A stretch of 64,000 bases of DNA. Origin: Streptomyces triticagri (GTDB taxonomy: Bacteria > Actinomycetota > Actinomycetes > Streptomycetales > Streptomycetaceae). The position numbers were made by a program, and so were the translations under genes. The notes beneath the pieces are model-generated. The model was given only the letters and a program-made list of their open reading frames with translations. It searched no databases and was not told the origin of the DNA. The stretch is taken from positions 1-64,000 of the forward strand of contig NZ_QUAK01000051.1 of assembly GCF_003429565.1 (NCBI RefSeq), written 5' to 3'. Within the stretch, counting starts at the first letter, position 1. Each line of letters starts with the position of its first letter. Shown here piece after piece: positions 36,253 to 44,446 of this stretch.

Positions 36253-37104
36253 TCAGAGTTGTGCTGCGATTGTACGGATGGCGGACCGGGACTCATCCGC
36301 GGTAAGCGCGATCCTCTCCATCCAGTCCAAGTGGGCCCGGTACTTCTCCAACTGTCCTTGCGCATACAGGAAGTCGGGGCCGTGCGTGTTGTCGATCTGC
36401 ACGGTGTCCAGCTCCGGGACCGCGCCTTGGGCCAGGATGACCGTCTGCCCGGCGCCGGGGAAGGCGCCCGCCTCGAAAGGGATCACGCGTAGCGTGATGT
36501 TGGGCTGCTCGGACTTGGCCATGAGGTGTTCGAGCTGTGCACGGGCCGCGGCCCTCCCGCCGAACTGCATGCGAAGCGCCGCCTCATGGATCAGCGCCGT
36601 GTAGGGGATGCCCCGGTCGGCGTCCAGGACGTGCTGTCGTTCGATCCGGAGGGCGAGCCGCAGGGCGATCTCGTGCTCCGGAAGTTCGGGTACGACGACC
36701 CGGAAGATGGCCAAGGCGTGGTCCGACGTCTGGAGGAGCCCAGGCATGTGCATGGAATACGCACCCCGCATTGCGGTCGCCGCGGCCTCCAACTCCGCGA
36801 TTTCCAGCAGCCCTTGCGGAAGCGCACCGCGGTATTGCTCCCACCATCCGCGAGGTCGAGGGGCGGCCATGGCCGCGAGCGCCTCGACGTACTCCTTGTC
36901 CGTGCGGCCGCAGTTGCATGCGAGCGTGCGTACACGTTCCGGGCTGATGGCGCGGGAGCCGGACTCGATGTTGGAGATCTTGCCTCGGTCCACGCCCAGT
37001 AGGCCCGCCGCGAATTCGGCGGTCACTCCGGCCGCTGCCCGCATCCTGCGAATCTCGGCGCCCAGGCGTCGTTGACGCTCCGTGGGTGCTGTCCTCGCTG
37101 ACAT
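36253..37104 (-). CDS. XRE-type HTH regulator with DUF5753 (WhiJ-like)
   Basis: A 283-residue regulator starting at ATG 37104. The N-terminal HTH reads LGAEIRRMRAAAGVTAEFAA, LLGVDRGKISNIESGSRAIS. The DUF5753 part includes AYSMHMPGLLQTSDHALAIF, LIHEAALRMQFGGRAAARAQ and TLRVIPFEAGAFPGAGQTVI. Such proteins are numerous in Streptomyces and control development and antibiotic production with a DUF397 partner and an RsbW-like ATPase. All three components are here: the DUF397 gene 9 bp downstream and the ATPase-like gene divergent at 37386. Confidence 0.92.
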   Translation of the reverse strand: MSARTAPTERQRRLGAEIRRMRAAAGVTAEFAAGLLGVDRGKISNIESGSRAISPERVRTLACNCGRTDKEYVEALAAMAAPRPRGWWEQYRGALPQGLLEIAELEAAATAMRGAYSMHMPGLLQTSDHALAIFRVVVPELPEHEIALRLALRIERQHVLDADRGIPYTALIHEAALRMQFGGRAAARAQLEHLMAKSEQPNITLRVIPFEAGAFPGAGQTVILAQGAVPELDTVQIDNTHGPDFLYAQGQLEKYRAHLDWMERIALTADESRSAIRTIAAQL

Positions 37105-37385
37105 GTCGCTCCTTCGTGGGGTGGCTCAAGTGTGCCCTGTGGGCCCCGAATCGACCGTCAACGGGGTGAAGTTGCGGTTTTCGCGGGCCAAAGTTACCCC
37201 GAGCATGCTCTACTCTTCGTAACGCACCAACCACACGCCGGAGTCGGAAGCGCATCGCGCGAGCCTGCCCATTTCTTCCTGCCCTGGGAAGGGCTGGGTT
37301 CGCGTCAGGGAGACAGGCCACCGTTCGCCGGCGTGACCGCGCGCCTGCGCGATCTCAACGAACCCTCACTGTCAGGGAGTTCACC

Positions 37386-37970
37386 ATGTACATCGTCGAT
37401 CCCAGAGCCCTTTCCAGTCTCAGCGAAGGCCTCCCGGAATCGGGCCCCGTGCCCTGCAGCGCGGCCGGCCCTGTGACGCCCGCCCCGTCGTCCGGGCAAC
37501 TGCCGTCCGGACTGGGCCCGTTCGCGTACAGTCTCACGCTCCCCGCCGCCCCGCCGTCCGCCGGTGTCGCCCGCGCGGCGATCCGTACCACCCTCGATGC
37601 GCACGGCCTGACGTCACTGCTCTTCCCGGCCGTCCTCCTGGTCAGCGAACTCGTCGTGGCGGCAACGCACTTCACGCCCTCCCCGGACATCTACGTCTCG
37701 CTCCGCTACCGCGAAGAGGCCTGCGCCGCCGACGTCGATCCACCGGGCCCAGGCACACTCCGCCTGATCGCCTACGACGGCCACCCGCCCCATACTTCAC
37801 CCCACCTCGGCGCCCTCTGTGATGCCCGCCGCCGTACCGCCCTGCGCGTGCTCGCCGCGGTCGTCGAGGCCTGTCACGGCACGTGGGGTTTCGGTGCCTC
37901 CCCGGAGCCCGGTGGCGGCACCCGTACCTGGGCCACGATCTCCAACTCCGGCCCTGCTGCTACCTGGTGA
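37386..37970 (+). CDS. Anti-sigma-like ATP-binding protein (HATPase_c_2, WhiJ-cluster type)
   Basis: A 194-residue protein from ATG 37386. After a ~45-residue Pro/Ser/Gly-rich leader it has a degraded RsbW/SpoIIAB-like fold: FAYSLTLPAAPPSAGVARAA, IRTTLDAHGLTSLLFPAVLL and VSELVVAATHFTPSPDIYVS (N-box region with Glu but His for the usual Asn). The G-box is poor, so ATP binding may be weak or lost. It is divergent from the HTH-DUF5753 gene, the usual third member of whiJ-like loci. The 3' end overlaps the convergent membrane-protein gene by 11 bp. Confidence 0.75.
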   Translation: MYIVDPRALSSLSEGLPESGPVPCSAAGPVTPAPSSGQLPSGLGPFAYSLTLPAAPPSAGVARAAIRTTLDAHGLTSLLFPAVLLVSELVVAATHFTPSPDIYVSLRYREEACAADVDPPGPGTLRLIAYDGHPPHTSPHLGALCDARRRTALRVLAAVVEACHGTWGFGASPEPGGGTRTWATISNSGPAATW

Positions 37971-38550
37971 CGCCTCCCGCGTACCGCGCCCGGCCCGCCC
38001 AGAACCGGTGGACGGCCCACCCTGCCCCCAGCGCGCATCCTGCCCATACGGCGACCTCCGCGACCACGACGGTCGCCGTCACCCTCGGATACGGCCGAGG
38101 CGGAAGAAGCAGCATCTGCACCGCGGCACCGACCGGCACCGTCAGGGCGGCGACCAGCCCCACGACGCCAGGCCGTCGGGCGGCGGCCCCGACCATGCCG
38201 AGCAGCAGTCCCAGCGGCACGCCTGCCACGAGCCAGTCCACCGCATCCGTGCCCGCACCCCAGCCGAGAACATCCACCGTGTAGTACGCGGAAGTTGCCG
38301 CGATTAGGGCCGTCGCACCGGAAAGCGCGCCACGTCCGACAGCCCCGGCCAGAAACCCCATGGCCACGGCCAGCGCGGCCCACGCCCAGCCGGCATCCAG
38401 AAGCAGGCTCAGCACTTTGGCGCAACTGGCCCACACGGTGCCGTCGATCCCCCGCCCCGGCGCCACGTACGGCGACGACAACGCATTGGTGAGCGACGCG
38501 GCTGCTCCGAAGGCCACTCCTGCGGCGAGGGTCCTGGCTGTGAACTTCAC
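37960..38550 (-). CDS. Membrane protein, DUF6518-like
   Basis: A 196-residue protein with about six hydrophobic helices (LAAGVAFGAAASLTNALSSP, AGWAWAALAVAMGFLAGAVG, GLVAALTVPVGAAVQMLLLP, VVVAEVAVWAGCALGAGWAV) and short Arg/Gly loops. I place it tentatively with the DUF6518 family of actinobacterial membrane proteins; function unknown. ATG 38550 overlaps the stop of the GNAT gene upstream by 4 bp, so the two form an operon. Confidence 0.72.
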   Translation of the reverse strand: MKFTARTLAAGVAFGAAASLTNALSSPYVAPGRGIDGTVWASCAKVLSLLLDAGWAWAALAVAMGFLAGAVGRGALSGATALIAATSAYYTVDVLGWGAGTDAVDWLVAGVPLGLLLGMVGAAARRPGVVGLVAALTVPVGAAVQMLLLPPRPYPRVTATVVVAEVAVWAGCALGAGWAVHRFWAGRARYAGGVTR

Positions 38551-39014
38551 GTGGGCAGGCCGCCACGAGGTCGTGCAGGGACCCGGGACATGAAGACGTC
38601 CACCGGGTCCTCCGAGTCGAGGGTGAAGGCGTGGCGTTCGTAGAGGTGGCGGGCCGGGCTGCCGTGGAGGACGTTCAGGCGGACGAGGGGGACGGCGTCG
38701 TGGTCGCAGCGGGCGAGGAGTTCGCGCAGGACGGCTGTGCCGATGCCGGAGCCCTGGAGGTGCGGGGCGAGGTAGAAGTGCTCGAGCCAGTGGGCGTCGG
38801 GGGTCGGGCGCAGGGCCACGCAGCCGGCGAACTCGTCGTCGTACTCGATGACTTGGGTGTGGGAGGGGTCGAAGCCGTCGCGGAGGCGCTGGCGTACGCG
38901 GTGGGGGTCGTAGCGGCCGAGGCGTTCCAGGTCCGGGCGGAGTACGACGGCGCGGAGCTCGGCGATGGGTTCCACGTCGTGGGCCGTGGCGGGGCGGAGG
39001 TGCCAGTGGTGCAT
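38547..39014 (-). CDS. GNAT-family N-acetyltransferase
   Basis: A 155-residue acetyltransferase from ATG 39014. The fold is clear: LRPATAHDVEPIAELRAVVL, YDDEFAGCVALRPTPDAHWL, the acetyl-CoA loop LAPHLQGSGIGTAVLRELLA (Q-G-S-G-I-G) and the C-terminal LNVLHGSPARHLYERHAFTL. Substrate unknown. It lies 8 bp after the release-factor gene and is probably co-transcribed with it and with the membrane-protein gene. Confidence 0.9.
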   Translation of the reverse strand: MHHWHLRPATAHDVEPIAELRAVVLRPDLERLGRYDPHRVRQRLRDGFDPSHTQVIEYDDEFAGCVALRPTPDAHWLEHFYLAPHLQGSGIGTAVLRELLARCDHDAVPLVRLNVLHGSPARHLYERHAFTLDSEDPVDVFMSRVPARPRGGLPT

Positions 39015-39022
39015 GGGGTTCG

Positions 39023-39451
39023 TCAGGTCCAGTTCCGGCCGGAGCGGCCGCGCTTGGTCTCGCTGCGGGCCTTCTTCTGGCGGAGGCGGCGTTCGTTGAT
39101 GCCGCGGGGGATCTTGGTCTTGCGGCGGGGGCGGGGTGGTGGGGCCGTCGCTTCGGCGAGGAGCGCGGCGAGGCGGGTCGCGGCCATGTCGCGGTTGCGC
39201 CACTGGGAGCGGTGCTCGGAAGCCCGTACGGTGATCACGCCGTCGACGAGGCGGGAGGCGAGGCGCTCCAGGGCGCGCTCCTTCCAGACGTCCGGCAGGG
39301 CCTCGGTCTTCGCGAGGTCGAAGCTGAGCTCGACGCGGGAGTCGCTGGTGTTCACGTGCTGGCCGCCGGGGCCGGAGGAGCGGGTGAAGCGCCACGTCAG
39401 CTCCGCCTGGGGCAGGGTGACGTCTCCGCGGATCACATAGGGGCCGGACAT
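39023..39451 (-). CDS. arfB: Alternative ribosome-rescue factor ArfB (peptidyl-tRNA hydrolase)
   Basis: A 142-residue class I release-factor-like protein from ATG 39451. The catalytic GGQ is in TRSSGPGGQHVNTSDSRVEL, and the C-terminal tail is basic and flexible (RPRRKTKIPRGINERRLRQK, KARSETKRGRSGRNW), which in ArfB/ICT1 inserts in the empty mRNA channel. It has no codon-recognition domain, so it frees stalled ribosomes without a stop codon. An upstream in-frame start at 39487 would add a tail not seen in the family. Confidence 0.93.
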   Translation of the reverse strand: MSGPYVIRGDVTLPQAELTWRFTRSSGPGGQHVNTSDSRVELSFDLAKTEALPDVWKERALERLASRLVDGVITVRASEHRSQWRNRDMAATRLAALLAEATAPPPRPRRKTKIPRGINERRLRQKKARSETKRGRSGRNWT

Positions 39452-39510
39452 GGCCCCTATGGTCCCCGGTTCGTCGCTGCGCGTCACGCTGGTTTTTTTG
39501 CCCCGGGCCC

Positions 39511-39640
39511 GCCCCTTCCCGAAACCGGGGCTGTGCGCCCCTGGGCCCCCTTGTCCTCAAGCGCCGGACGGGCTGAACAGATGTCCTCAAACGCCGGACG
39601 GGCTGGATCGATGCCGGTCGGGCTGGATCGATGCCGGTCG
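39511..39640. repeat. Streptomyces-type intergenic repeat cluster after the SIS-domain gene
   Basis: Contains gccccttcccgaaaccgggg (39511-39530, also found at 57124), two copies of tcctca-cgccggacgggct (39552-39574 and 39581-39604), and a perfect 20-bp tandem pair ggctggatcgatgccggtcg (39601-39620 and 39621-39640). It lies between arfB's upstream region and the end of the SIS gene. Confidence 0.88.
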
Positions 39641-39655
39641 GGGTGATGGTCAGGG

Positions 39656-40549
39656 TCAGGGGAGGATCACGCTTCGGGAGAGGTTGCGGGGGCGGTCGGG
39701 GTCGTGGCCCTTGGATTCGGCGAGGGCGACGGCCAGGCGCTGGGCGCGGATCAGGTCCGCCAGCGGGTCCGCGTCCTGGCGGGCGACGAGGTGGCCGCCG
39801 ACGCGGGCGACGTCGCCGGCGAGGCCCTCCGGCAGGTTCCCGAACATCCAGGCCACCCGCCCCGGCCCCGTGATCGAGATCGGCCCGTGCCGGTACTCCA
39901 TCGCCGGGTACGCCTCCGTCCACGCGCCCGCGGCCTCCCGCATCTTCAGGCCCGCCTCGAGCGCGAGCCCGTACGTCCAGCCGCGGCCGAGGAACGTCCA
40001 CTGCTCCGCGCCGAGCACCGCCTCCGGCAGCGGCTCGGTCACCGCGAGCTCCGCGTCGACCGCCGCCTCCGCCACCGGCTTCACCCCGGGGACGTCCCCG
40101 AGGCCGGCCCGCAGGAACGCCAGGGCCGTGGTCGCGAAGCGGGTCTGTACGACGGACTCCTCGTCCGCGAAGTCCAGTACGGCGACGGCGTCCGCGGCCT
40201 CCATCACGGGCGTCTTCGGATCGGCGGTCAGCGCCGACGTCGGTACGGTGCCGCGCAGTTCGCCGAGCAGGTCGAGCACCTCGGTCGTGGTGCCGGACCG
40301 GGTGATCGCCACCACCCGGTCGTAGCGCCGCCCGGCCGGGAACTCCGAGGACGCGAAGGCGTCCGTCTCGCCCTGCCCCGCGGCCTCCCGCAGCGCCGCA
40401 TAGGCGATCGCCATGAACCAGGAGGTGCCGCAGCCCGTCACCGCGACCCGCTCGCCCGCCCGCGGCAGGCCGTCGAAGGCGTCGGCGGCCTCGGCCGCGC
40501 GGCGCCAGCAGCTCGGCTGGGTTGCTATTTCTGCTGCGGTACGTGACAT
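39656..40549 (-). CDS. SIS-domain sugar-phosphate isomerase/deaminase (AgaS/GlmS-C-like)
   Basis: A 297-residue protein with two SIS domains, starting at ATG 40549 (MSRTAAEIATQPSCWRRAAE). First domain: GERVAVTGCGTSWFMAIAYA and VVAITRSGTTTEVLDLLGEL (phosphosugar-binding Ser/Thr loop). Second: WTFLGRGWTYGLALEAGLKM and AYPAMEYRHGPIS. This is the glutamine-independent GlmS-C / AgaS type, which isomerises or deaminates hexosamine-6-phosphates. It is divergent from an ABC sugar-binding lipoprotein, with a DasR-like site between them. With nagA, PfkB kinase and class II aldolase it would complete a galactosamine route; this is inference. Confidence 0.87.
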   Translation of the reverse strand: MSRTAAEIATQPSCWRRAAEAADAFDGLPRAGERVAVTGCGTSWFMAIAYAALREAAGQGETDAFASSEFPAGRRYDRVVAITRSGTTTEVLDLLGELRGTVPTSALTADPKTPVMEAADAVAVLDFADEESVVQTRFATTALAFLRAGLGDVPGVKPVAEAAVDAELAVTEPLPEAVLGAEQWTFLGRGWTYGLALEAGLKMREAAGAWTEAYPAMEYRHGPISITGPGRVAWMFGNLPEGLAGDVARVGGHLVARQDADPLADLIRAQRLAVALAESKGHDPDRPRNLSRSVILP

Positions 40550-40675
40550 GCGCGTGCGGCTCCTCGAGCAGGCAGGACAGCGGGGGACGGGACGTGCATA
40601 GCAGGTGGGAGGGGGCGCGGGCAACGGTGGCCCCGCGTTGCAGAGGCCGCACGGCCGTTGCCGAAGCGAGACCTA

Positions 40676-40691
40676 GGTGGTGTAGACCTAT
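40676..40691. promoter_or_regulatory. DasR-like operator (dre) between the SIS gene and the sugar-binding lipoprotein
   Basis: The 16-mer ggtggtgtagacctat keeps TGGT-TAGACC of the DasR consensus. It is 41 bp before the lipoprotein gene start and 127 bp before the divergent SIS gene, so DasR could control both. Confidence 0.62.
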
Positions 40692-40731
40692 GGGGCGGTC
40701 CGCGCGCAGGCGCGAGCGGTCCGACAGCGGA

Positions 40732-42027
40732 ATGCGGCAACACACGAGGGTGGGCAAAGCGGTGCAGCGGCGTAGGACTGTTCTGACGGCGGTGGCGGCC
40801 GCGCTGGGGATGACGGCTGTGCTCGCGGGCTGCGGGATGACCTCCGGCTCGGACGAGGTCACCCTCAAGCTGGTCGCGGCCGACTACGGCGAGAACAAGG
40901 GCAACAGCTCGCAGAAGTACTGGGACGCCCTGGTCGAGGACTTCGAGGCCGAGCACTCCGGGATCAAGGTCGACGTCGACGTCTACTCCTGGAAGGACGT
41001 GGACGCGAAGGTCGCGGCGATGGTCCGCAAGGGCGAGGCCCCGGACATGGCCCAGATCGGCGCGTACGCCGACTACGCGGCGGCCGGCAAGCTCTACAGC
41101 GCCGACGAGCTGCTCTCGGTGCCGGTGCAGTCGGACTTCCTGCCCTCGCTGACCGAGGCGGGCGAGCTGAAGCGGGTGCAGTACGGTCTGCCGTTCGCAT
41201 CCTCGACGCGGCTGCTCTTCTACAACAAGAAGCTGTTCAAGAACGCCTCGCTCACCCCGCCGAAGACCTGGTCGCAGCTCGCCCAGGACGCGGGGACGCT
41301 GAAGGCGCGCGGGGTGAAGTATCCCTTCGCGCTGCCGCTCGGCGCGGAGGAGGCGCCGGCCGAGACGCTGATCTGGATGCTCAGTGGCGGCGCCGGCTAC
41401 ACGGACACGGCCGGCTCGTACACGCTCGACGACGAGCAGAACGTGAAGACCTTCGACTGGCTGAAGAACAAGCTGGTCACCCCCGGACTCACGGGCCCGG
41501 TGGCGCCCGCGGACCTGAACCGGCAGGACGCCTTCGACGCGTTCACGCGCGGCGAGGTCGGGATGCTCAACGGCCATCCGACGCTGATGAAGCAGGCGCG
41601 GGCGAAGGGCATCGACTTCGGGATGGTGCCGATGCCGGGGCCGGACGGCAAGACGAGCGCGACGATGGGTGTCGCGGACTGGATGATGGGCTTCAAGCAG
41701 AACGGGCACCGGGACGAGATCGGTCAGTTCCTCGACTTCGTGTACAGCGAGAAGAACGTCGTCGAGTTCTCCGAGCGCTACAACATCCTGCCGGTGACCA
41801 CGTCGGCGTCCGATGCGATGGCTGCGGATTCCTCGCACAAGGCGCTGAAGCCGTTCATCGAGGAGCTGGGCTCCTCGCGGCTCTACCCGGTGGGTAAGAC
41901 GTCCTGGGCGCAGGTCAGCGCGGAGATCAAGAAGCGGATCGGCGGAGCGGTGTCCCGTTCGGGGAGTCCGGGGTCTGTCCTCGGCTCCTTGCAGACGTAC
42001 GCGTCCGCGGCGGAGGCCGCGGAGTAG
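40732..42027 (+). CDS. ABC-transporter sugar-binding lipoprotein (orphan)
   Basis: A ~431-residue extracellular solute-binding protein (family 1). The signal ends VAAALGMTAVLAGCGMTSGS with a canonical LAGC lipobox. The mature part has VEDFEAEHSGIKVDVDVYSW, DAKVAAMVRKGEAPDMAQIG, LPFASSTRLLFYNKKLFKNA, TPPKTWSQLAQDAGTLKARG and FTRGEVGMLNGHPTLMKQAR. No permease or ATPase genes are adjacent; Streptomyces often uses the shared MsiK ATPase, but permeases would also have to come from elsewhere. The DasR-like site upstream suggests amino-sugar or oligosaccharide uptake. Start is ATG 40732, with GTG 40750 and 40762 as in-frame alternatives. Confidence 0.88.
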   Translation: MRQHTRVGKAVQRRRTVLTAVAAALGMTAVLAGCGMTSGSDEVTLKLVAADYGENKGNSSQKYWDALVEDFEAEHSGIKVDVDVYSWKDVDAKVAAMVRKGEAPDMAQIGAYADYAAAGKLYSADELLSVPVQSDFLPSLTEAGELKRVQYGLPFASSTRLLFYNKKLFKNASLTPPKTWSQLAQDAGTLKARGVKYPFALPLGAEEAPAETLIWMLSGGAGYTDTAGSYTLDDEQNVKTFDWLKNKLVTPGLTGPVAPADLNRQDAFDAFTRGEVGMLNGHPTLMKQARAKGIDFGMVPMPGPDGKTSATMGVADWMMGFKQNGHRDEIGQFLDFVYSEKNVVEFSERYNILPVTTSASDAMAADSSHKALKPFIEELGSSRLYPVGKTSWAQVSAEIKKRIGGAVSRSGSPGSVLGSLQTYASAAEAAE

Positions 42028-42054
42028 TACGGGATCCGGCGTCCGGCATCCCCC

Positions 42055-42332
42055 AGCCCGTCCGGCGTTTGAGGACATCTCTTGCCCCGCGGGGCAGGGG
42101 GCCGGAAATTTCAGCCTGTCCGGCGTTTGAGGACATCCTTTGACGCGCACGTCAGTGGGCCCGCGGCCCAAAAGATGTCCTCAATCGCCGGACGGGCTGG
42201 GGGTGCCGGTCGGTGGGCCCGCGGCCCAAAGGATGTCCTCAATCGCCGGACGGGCTGGGGGTGCGCGTCGGGCCGAGGGATGCGGGTTCCTGACCCGCTG
42301 GACAAGAGATGTCCTCAATCGCCGGACGGGCT
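42055..42332. repeat. Array of five GC-rich intergenic repeats in opposing orientations
   Basis: Two reverse units (agcc-gtccggcgtttgaggacat, 42055-42078 and 42113-42136) face three forward units (atgtcctcaatcgccggacg, 42175-42198, 42233-42256, 42309-42332). A palindrome tgggcccgcggccca sits before two of the forward units (42157-42171 and 42213-42227). The opposing copies can fold into long hairpins and probably end transcription between the lipoprotein gene and DUF3263. This accounts for the 333-bp gap 42028-42360. Confidence 0.9.
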
Positions 42333-42360
42333 GGGGGATGCCGGAAGGGCTGCAGTAGAC

Positions 42361-42618
42361 CTACCTCGCTTCGCGACGGATGTCGCGTACGCGGCGGAGG
42401 CGGTTGACCGTCACAGGGTCATGAGCCACCGCCCGTACGTCGTCGAGCAGCGCACCCAGCCGCTGGTAGTACCGCGCGGGCGACATGTCGAGCTCCTCGC
42501 GGATCGCCCGCTCCTTCACCCCGGCCGAAGGCCACTCCCGCCGCTCCATGGCCAGCACGGCCAGATCCCGCTCCGACAACCCCGCAGGCCGCGACCGCGG
42601 CCCCTGCTCCTCACCCAT
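42361..42618 (-). CDS. DUF3263 protein
   Basis: An 85-residue basic protein from ATG 42618. The DUF3263 core is LSERDLAVLAMERREWPSAG, VKERAIREELDMSPARYYQR, LGALLDDVRAVAHDPVTVNR. The arrangement resembles a small sigma-factor-like HTH (region 4 type). It is divergent from otsB 47 bp away and is common in actinobacteria; function unknown. Confidence 0.85.
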   Translation of the reverse strand: MGEEQGPRSRPAGLSERDLAVLAMERREWPSAGVKERAIREELDMSPARYYQRLGALLDDVRAVAHDPVTVNRLRRVRDIRREAR

Positions 42619-42665
42619 GCGTCCACGCTAACGCCGGCCGCGCCCGGAGGCGTAGGGTCGCCCGC

Positions 42666-43550
42666 ATGGGGACCCAGACGCACGGCGGCGCCGCGCTGCC
42701 CGAACCCTCCACCGACGCCGGACGCGAGGCCCTGCGGTCCGTCCGCGAAGAACCGCACCGCACCGTCGTCGCCCTGGACTTCGACGGCACCCTCGCAGAG
42801 ATCGTGCCGAACCCGGAGGACGCCCGCGCCCACCCCGACGCCCGCACGGCGCTGACCGCGCTCGCCCCCAAGGTCGCCTCCGTCGTCGTGGTGACGGGAC
42901 GCCCCGCCGCCGTGGCCGTCGAGTACGGCGGCTTCGACCGCACGCCGGGACTCGAGCACCTGGTGGTCCTCGGCCACTACGGGGCCGAGCGCTGGGACGC
43001 GGTCACCCGCACCGTCCAGGCCCCCGCCCCGCACCCGGGCGTCGCCGCGTCCCTCGCCGAACTCCCCTCCGTACTGGACGAGTTGGGTCGACGCGAGGAC
43101 AGCTGGATCGAGGAGAAGGGCCGGGCGGTCGCCGTGCACACCCGCCGGGCGTCCGACCCCGCGGCCGCCTTCGACGCGCTGCGCACCCCGCTGGACGCGC
43201 TCGCGACCCGCCACGGCCTGATCGTCGAACCGGGCCGGTACGTACTCGAACTGCGCCCGCCCGGCATGGACAAGGGCGTCGCCCTCACCGACCATCTGCG
43301 CCGGTACGACGCCCGCAGCGTCCTCTACGCGGGCGACGACCTCGGCGACCTGCCTGCCTTCGCCGCGGTCGAGCGATTCCGCGCGGACGGTACGGGCCGC
43401 ACCGGCCTCCTCGTCTGCAGCGGCAGCACCGAGGTCACCGAACTGGCCACCCGCGCCGACCTGGTGGTCCCGGGCCCGCCCGGAGTAGCAGCACTCCTCA
43501 CCGAACTGGCCGCCCGACTCCCCGGACAGTCAGCCGCCCGACTCCCCTGA
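42666..43550 (+). CDS. otsB: Trehalose-6-phosphate phosphatase
   Basis: A 294-residue HAD-superfamily phosphatase from ATG 42666. HAD motif I is TVVALDFDGTLAEIVPNPED, motif II VVVTGRPAAVAV, the substrate cap contains RREDSWIEEKGRAVAVHTRR, and motif IV is VLYAGDDLGDLPAFAAVER. It removes phosphate from trehalose-6-P, the second step of OtsAB trehalose synthesis. otsA is at 50770, about 7 kb away on the other strand, with the organosulfur module between. Trehalose protects Streptomyces spores and hyphae under stress. Confidence 0.93.
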   Translation: MGTQTHGGAALPEPSTDAGREALRSVREEPHRTVVALDFDGTLAEIVPNPEDARAHPDARTALTALAPKVASVVVVTGRPAAVAVEYGGFDRTPGLEHLVVLGHYGAERWDAVTRTVQAPAPHPGVAASLAELPSVLDELGRREDSWIEEKGRAVAVHTRRASDPAAAFDALRTPLDALATRHGLIVEPGRYVLELRPPGMDKGVALTDHLRRYDARSVLYAGDDLGDLPAFAAVERFRADGTGRTGLLVCSGSTEVTELATRADLVVPGPPGVAALLTELAARLPGQSAARLP

Positions 43551-43596
43551 GGAACCGCGGTCGTCGCCCGCCTGCGTGAGCCCTGTGCGGGCGTGC

Positions 43597-44424
43597 TCAG
43601 CCGGGTGCGGGGCCGCGCTCGGAGGGCGGCAGCAGGAGGACTTCCAGGGCGCGGCTGCAGATGCGGGCCTGGTCGACGAACCAGGGCATCCGTTCGTCGG
43701 TGATCACCTCGGGCGTCGCCCGGACGGCGAGCGCGAAGCGGGCGGAGCCGCCGCGGTCGAGTACGGGGACGGCGAGGGTGCGTACCCCGTGGGCGGACTC
43801 GCCGTCGTTGAGGGCGTAGAAGTTCTGCCGTACCTGCTCCAACTCCGCGGTGAACGCCTCGACGTCCACGATGGTCCGATCGGTGAACGCACGCAGCGGA
43901 GGCAGCGCTTCAGGGCCGTCGTCGCCCGGCCGGGGCCAGGCGAGCAGCACCTTGCCCAGGGCCGTGGAGTGCAGCGGCCGGCGCAGCCCCACCTTCGGGG
44001 TGACCGAGCCCCCGGCCACGATCACGGCGTGCGGCCCGCTGCGGATCGCCAGGTCGACGGTGGCGGCCGTGCGCCCGGCGAGTTCGGTGAGCTCCGGTGC
44101 GGCCAGGTGCAGACCGCGCTGGTGGTACGAGAGACGGCCCAACTCGGTGACCGCGGGCCCGAGTCGATAGCGCGCGGTCCGGGCGTCCTGCTCCAGGAAT
44201 CCGGCGCCGAGCAGGGTCCTGGCCAGGCGGTGCGCGGTCGAGGTCGAGAGCCCGAGCCGGCCGGCGAGTTCCGATGCGCTCAGGTCGGGGGCGTTGTTGT
44301 GGAAGCAGTGCAGGATGTCGAGGGCGCGGCGCACCGCCTGTGCTCCGGCGGGCGGTTGCCCGGCCTCGGCCTGTCTCACGGGTGTCACCTGTGGCCTTCC
44401 GGTCGGTGCGCGGACGTCGGTCAC
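43597..44424 (-). CDS. IclR-family transcriptional regulator
   Basis: A 275-residue regulator from GTG 44424. The HTH is AVRRALDILHCFHNNAPDLS then ASELAGRLGLSTSTAHRLAR, and the effector domain reads RLGPAVTELGRLSYHQRGLH, RRPLHSTALGKVLLAWPRPG, FALAVRATPEVITDERMPWF. It is divergent from the leader peptide and organosulfur genes; the 200 bp between hold a repeated 13-mer and an inverted repeat that are good operator candidates. It probably represses or activates the sulfonate genes in response to a sulfur-containing or aromatic ligand. Confidence 0.92.
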   Translation of the reverse strand: MTDVRAPTGRPQVTPVRQAEAGQPPAGAQAVRRALDILHCFHNNAPDLSASELAGRLGLSTSTAHRLARTLLGAGFLEQDARTARYRLGPAVTELGRLSYHQRGLHLAAPELTELAGRTAATVDLAIRSGPHAVIVAGGSVTPKVGLRRPLHSTALGKVLLAWPRPGDDGPEALPPLRAFTDRTIVDVEAFTAELEQVRQNFYALNDGESAHGVRTLAVPVLDRGGSARFALAVRATPEVITDERMPWFVDQARICSRALEVLLLPPSERGPAPG

Positions 44425-44446
44425 GGCCCGGCGTCGATCTCATACG

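Noticed and set aside
34630..37104. Prophage or insertion-sequence remnant around the toxin and whiJ-like genes
   Set aside because: No transposase, integrase, terminal inverted repeats, target-site duplication or attachment site was seen; only gene-level duplication is supported.
39481..39510. Intrinsic terminator from the seven-T run near 39492
   Set aside because: No GC-rich stem directly precedes the T run on the plus strand, and on the minus strand it lies upstream of arfB rather than after a gene.
42055..42332. CRISPR array
   Set aside because: Units occur in both orientations, spacing is irregular, the unit is found elsewhere singly near gene ends, and no cas genes are present.
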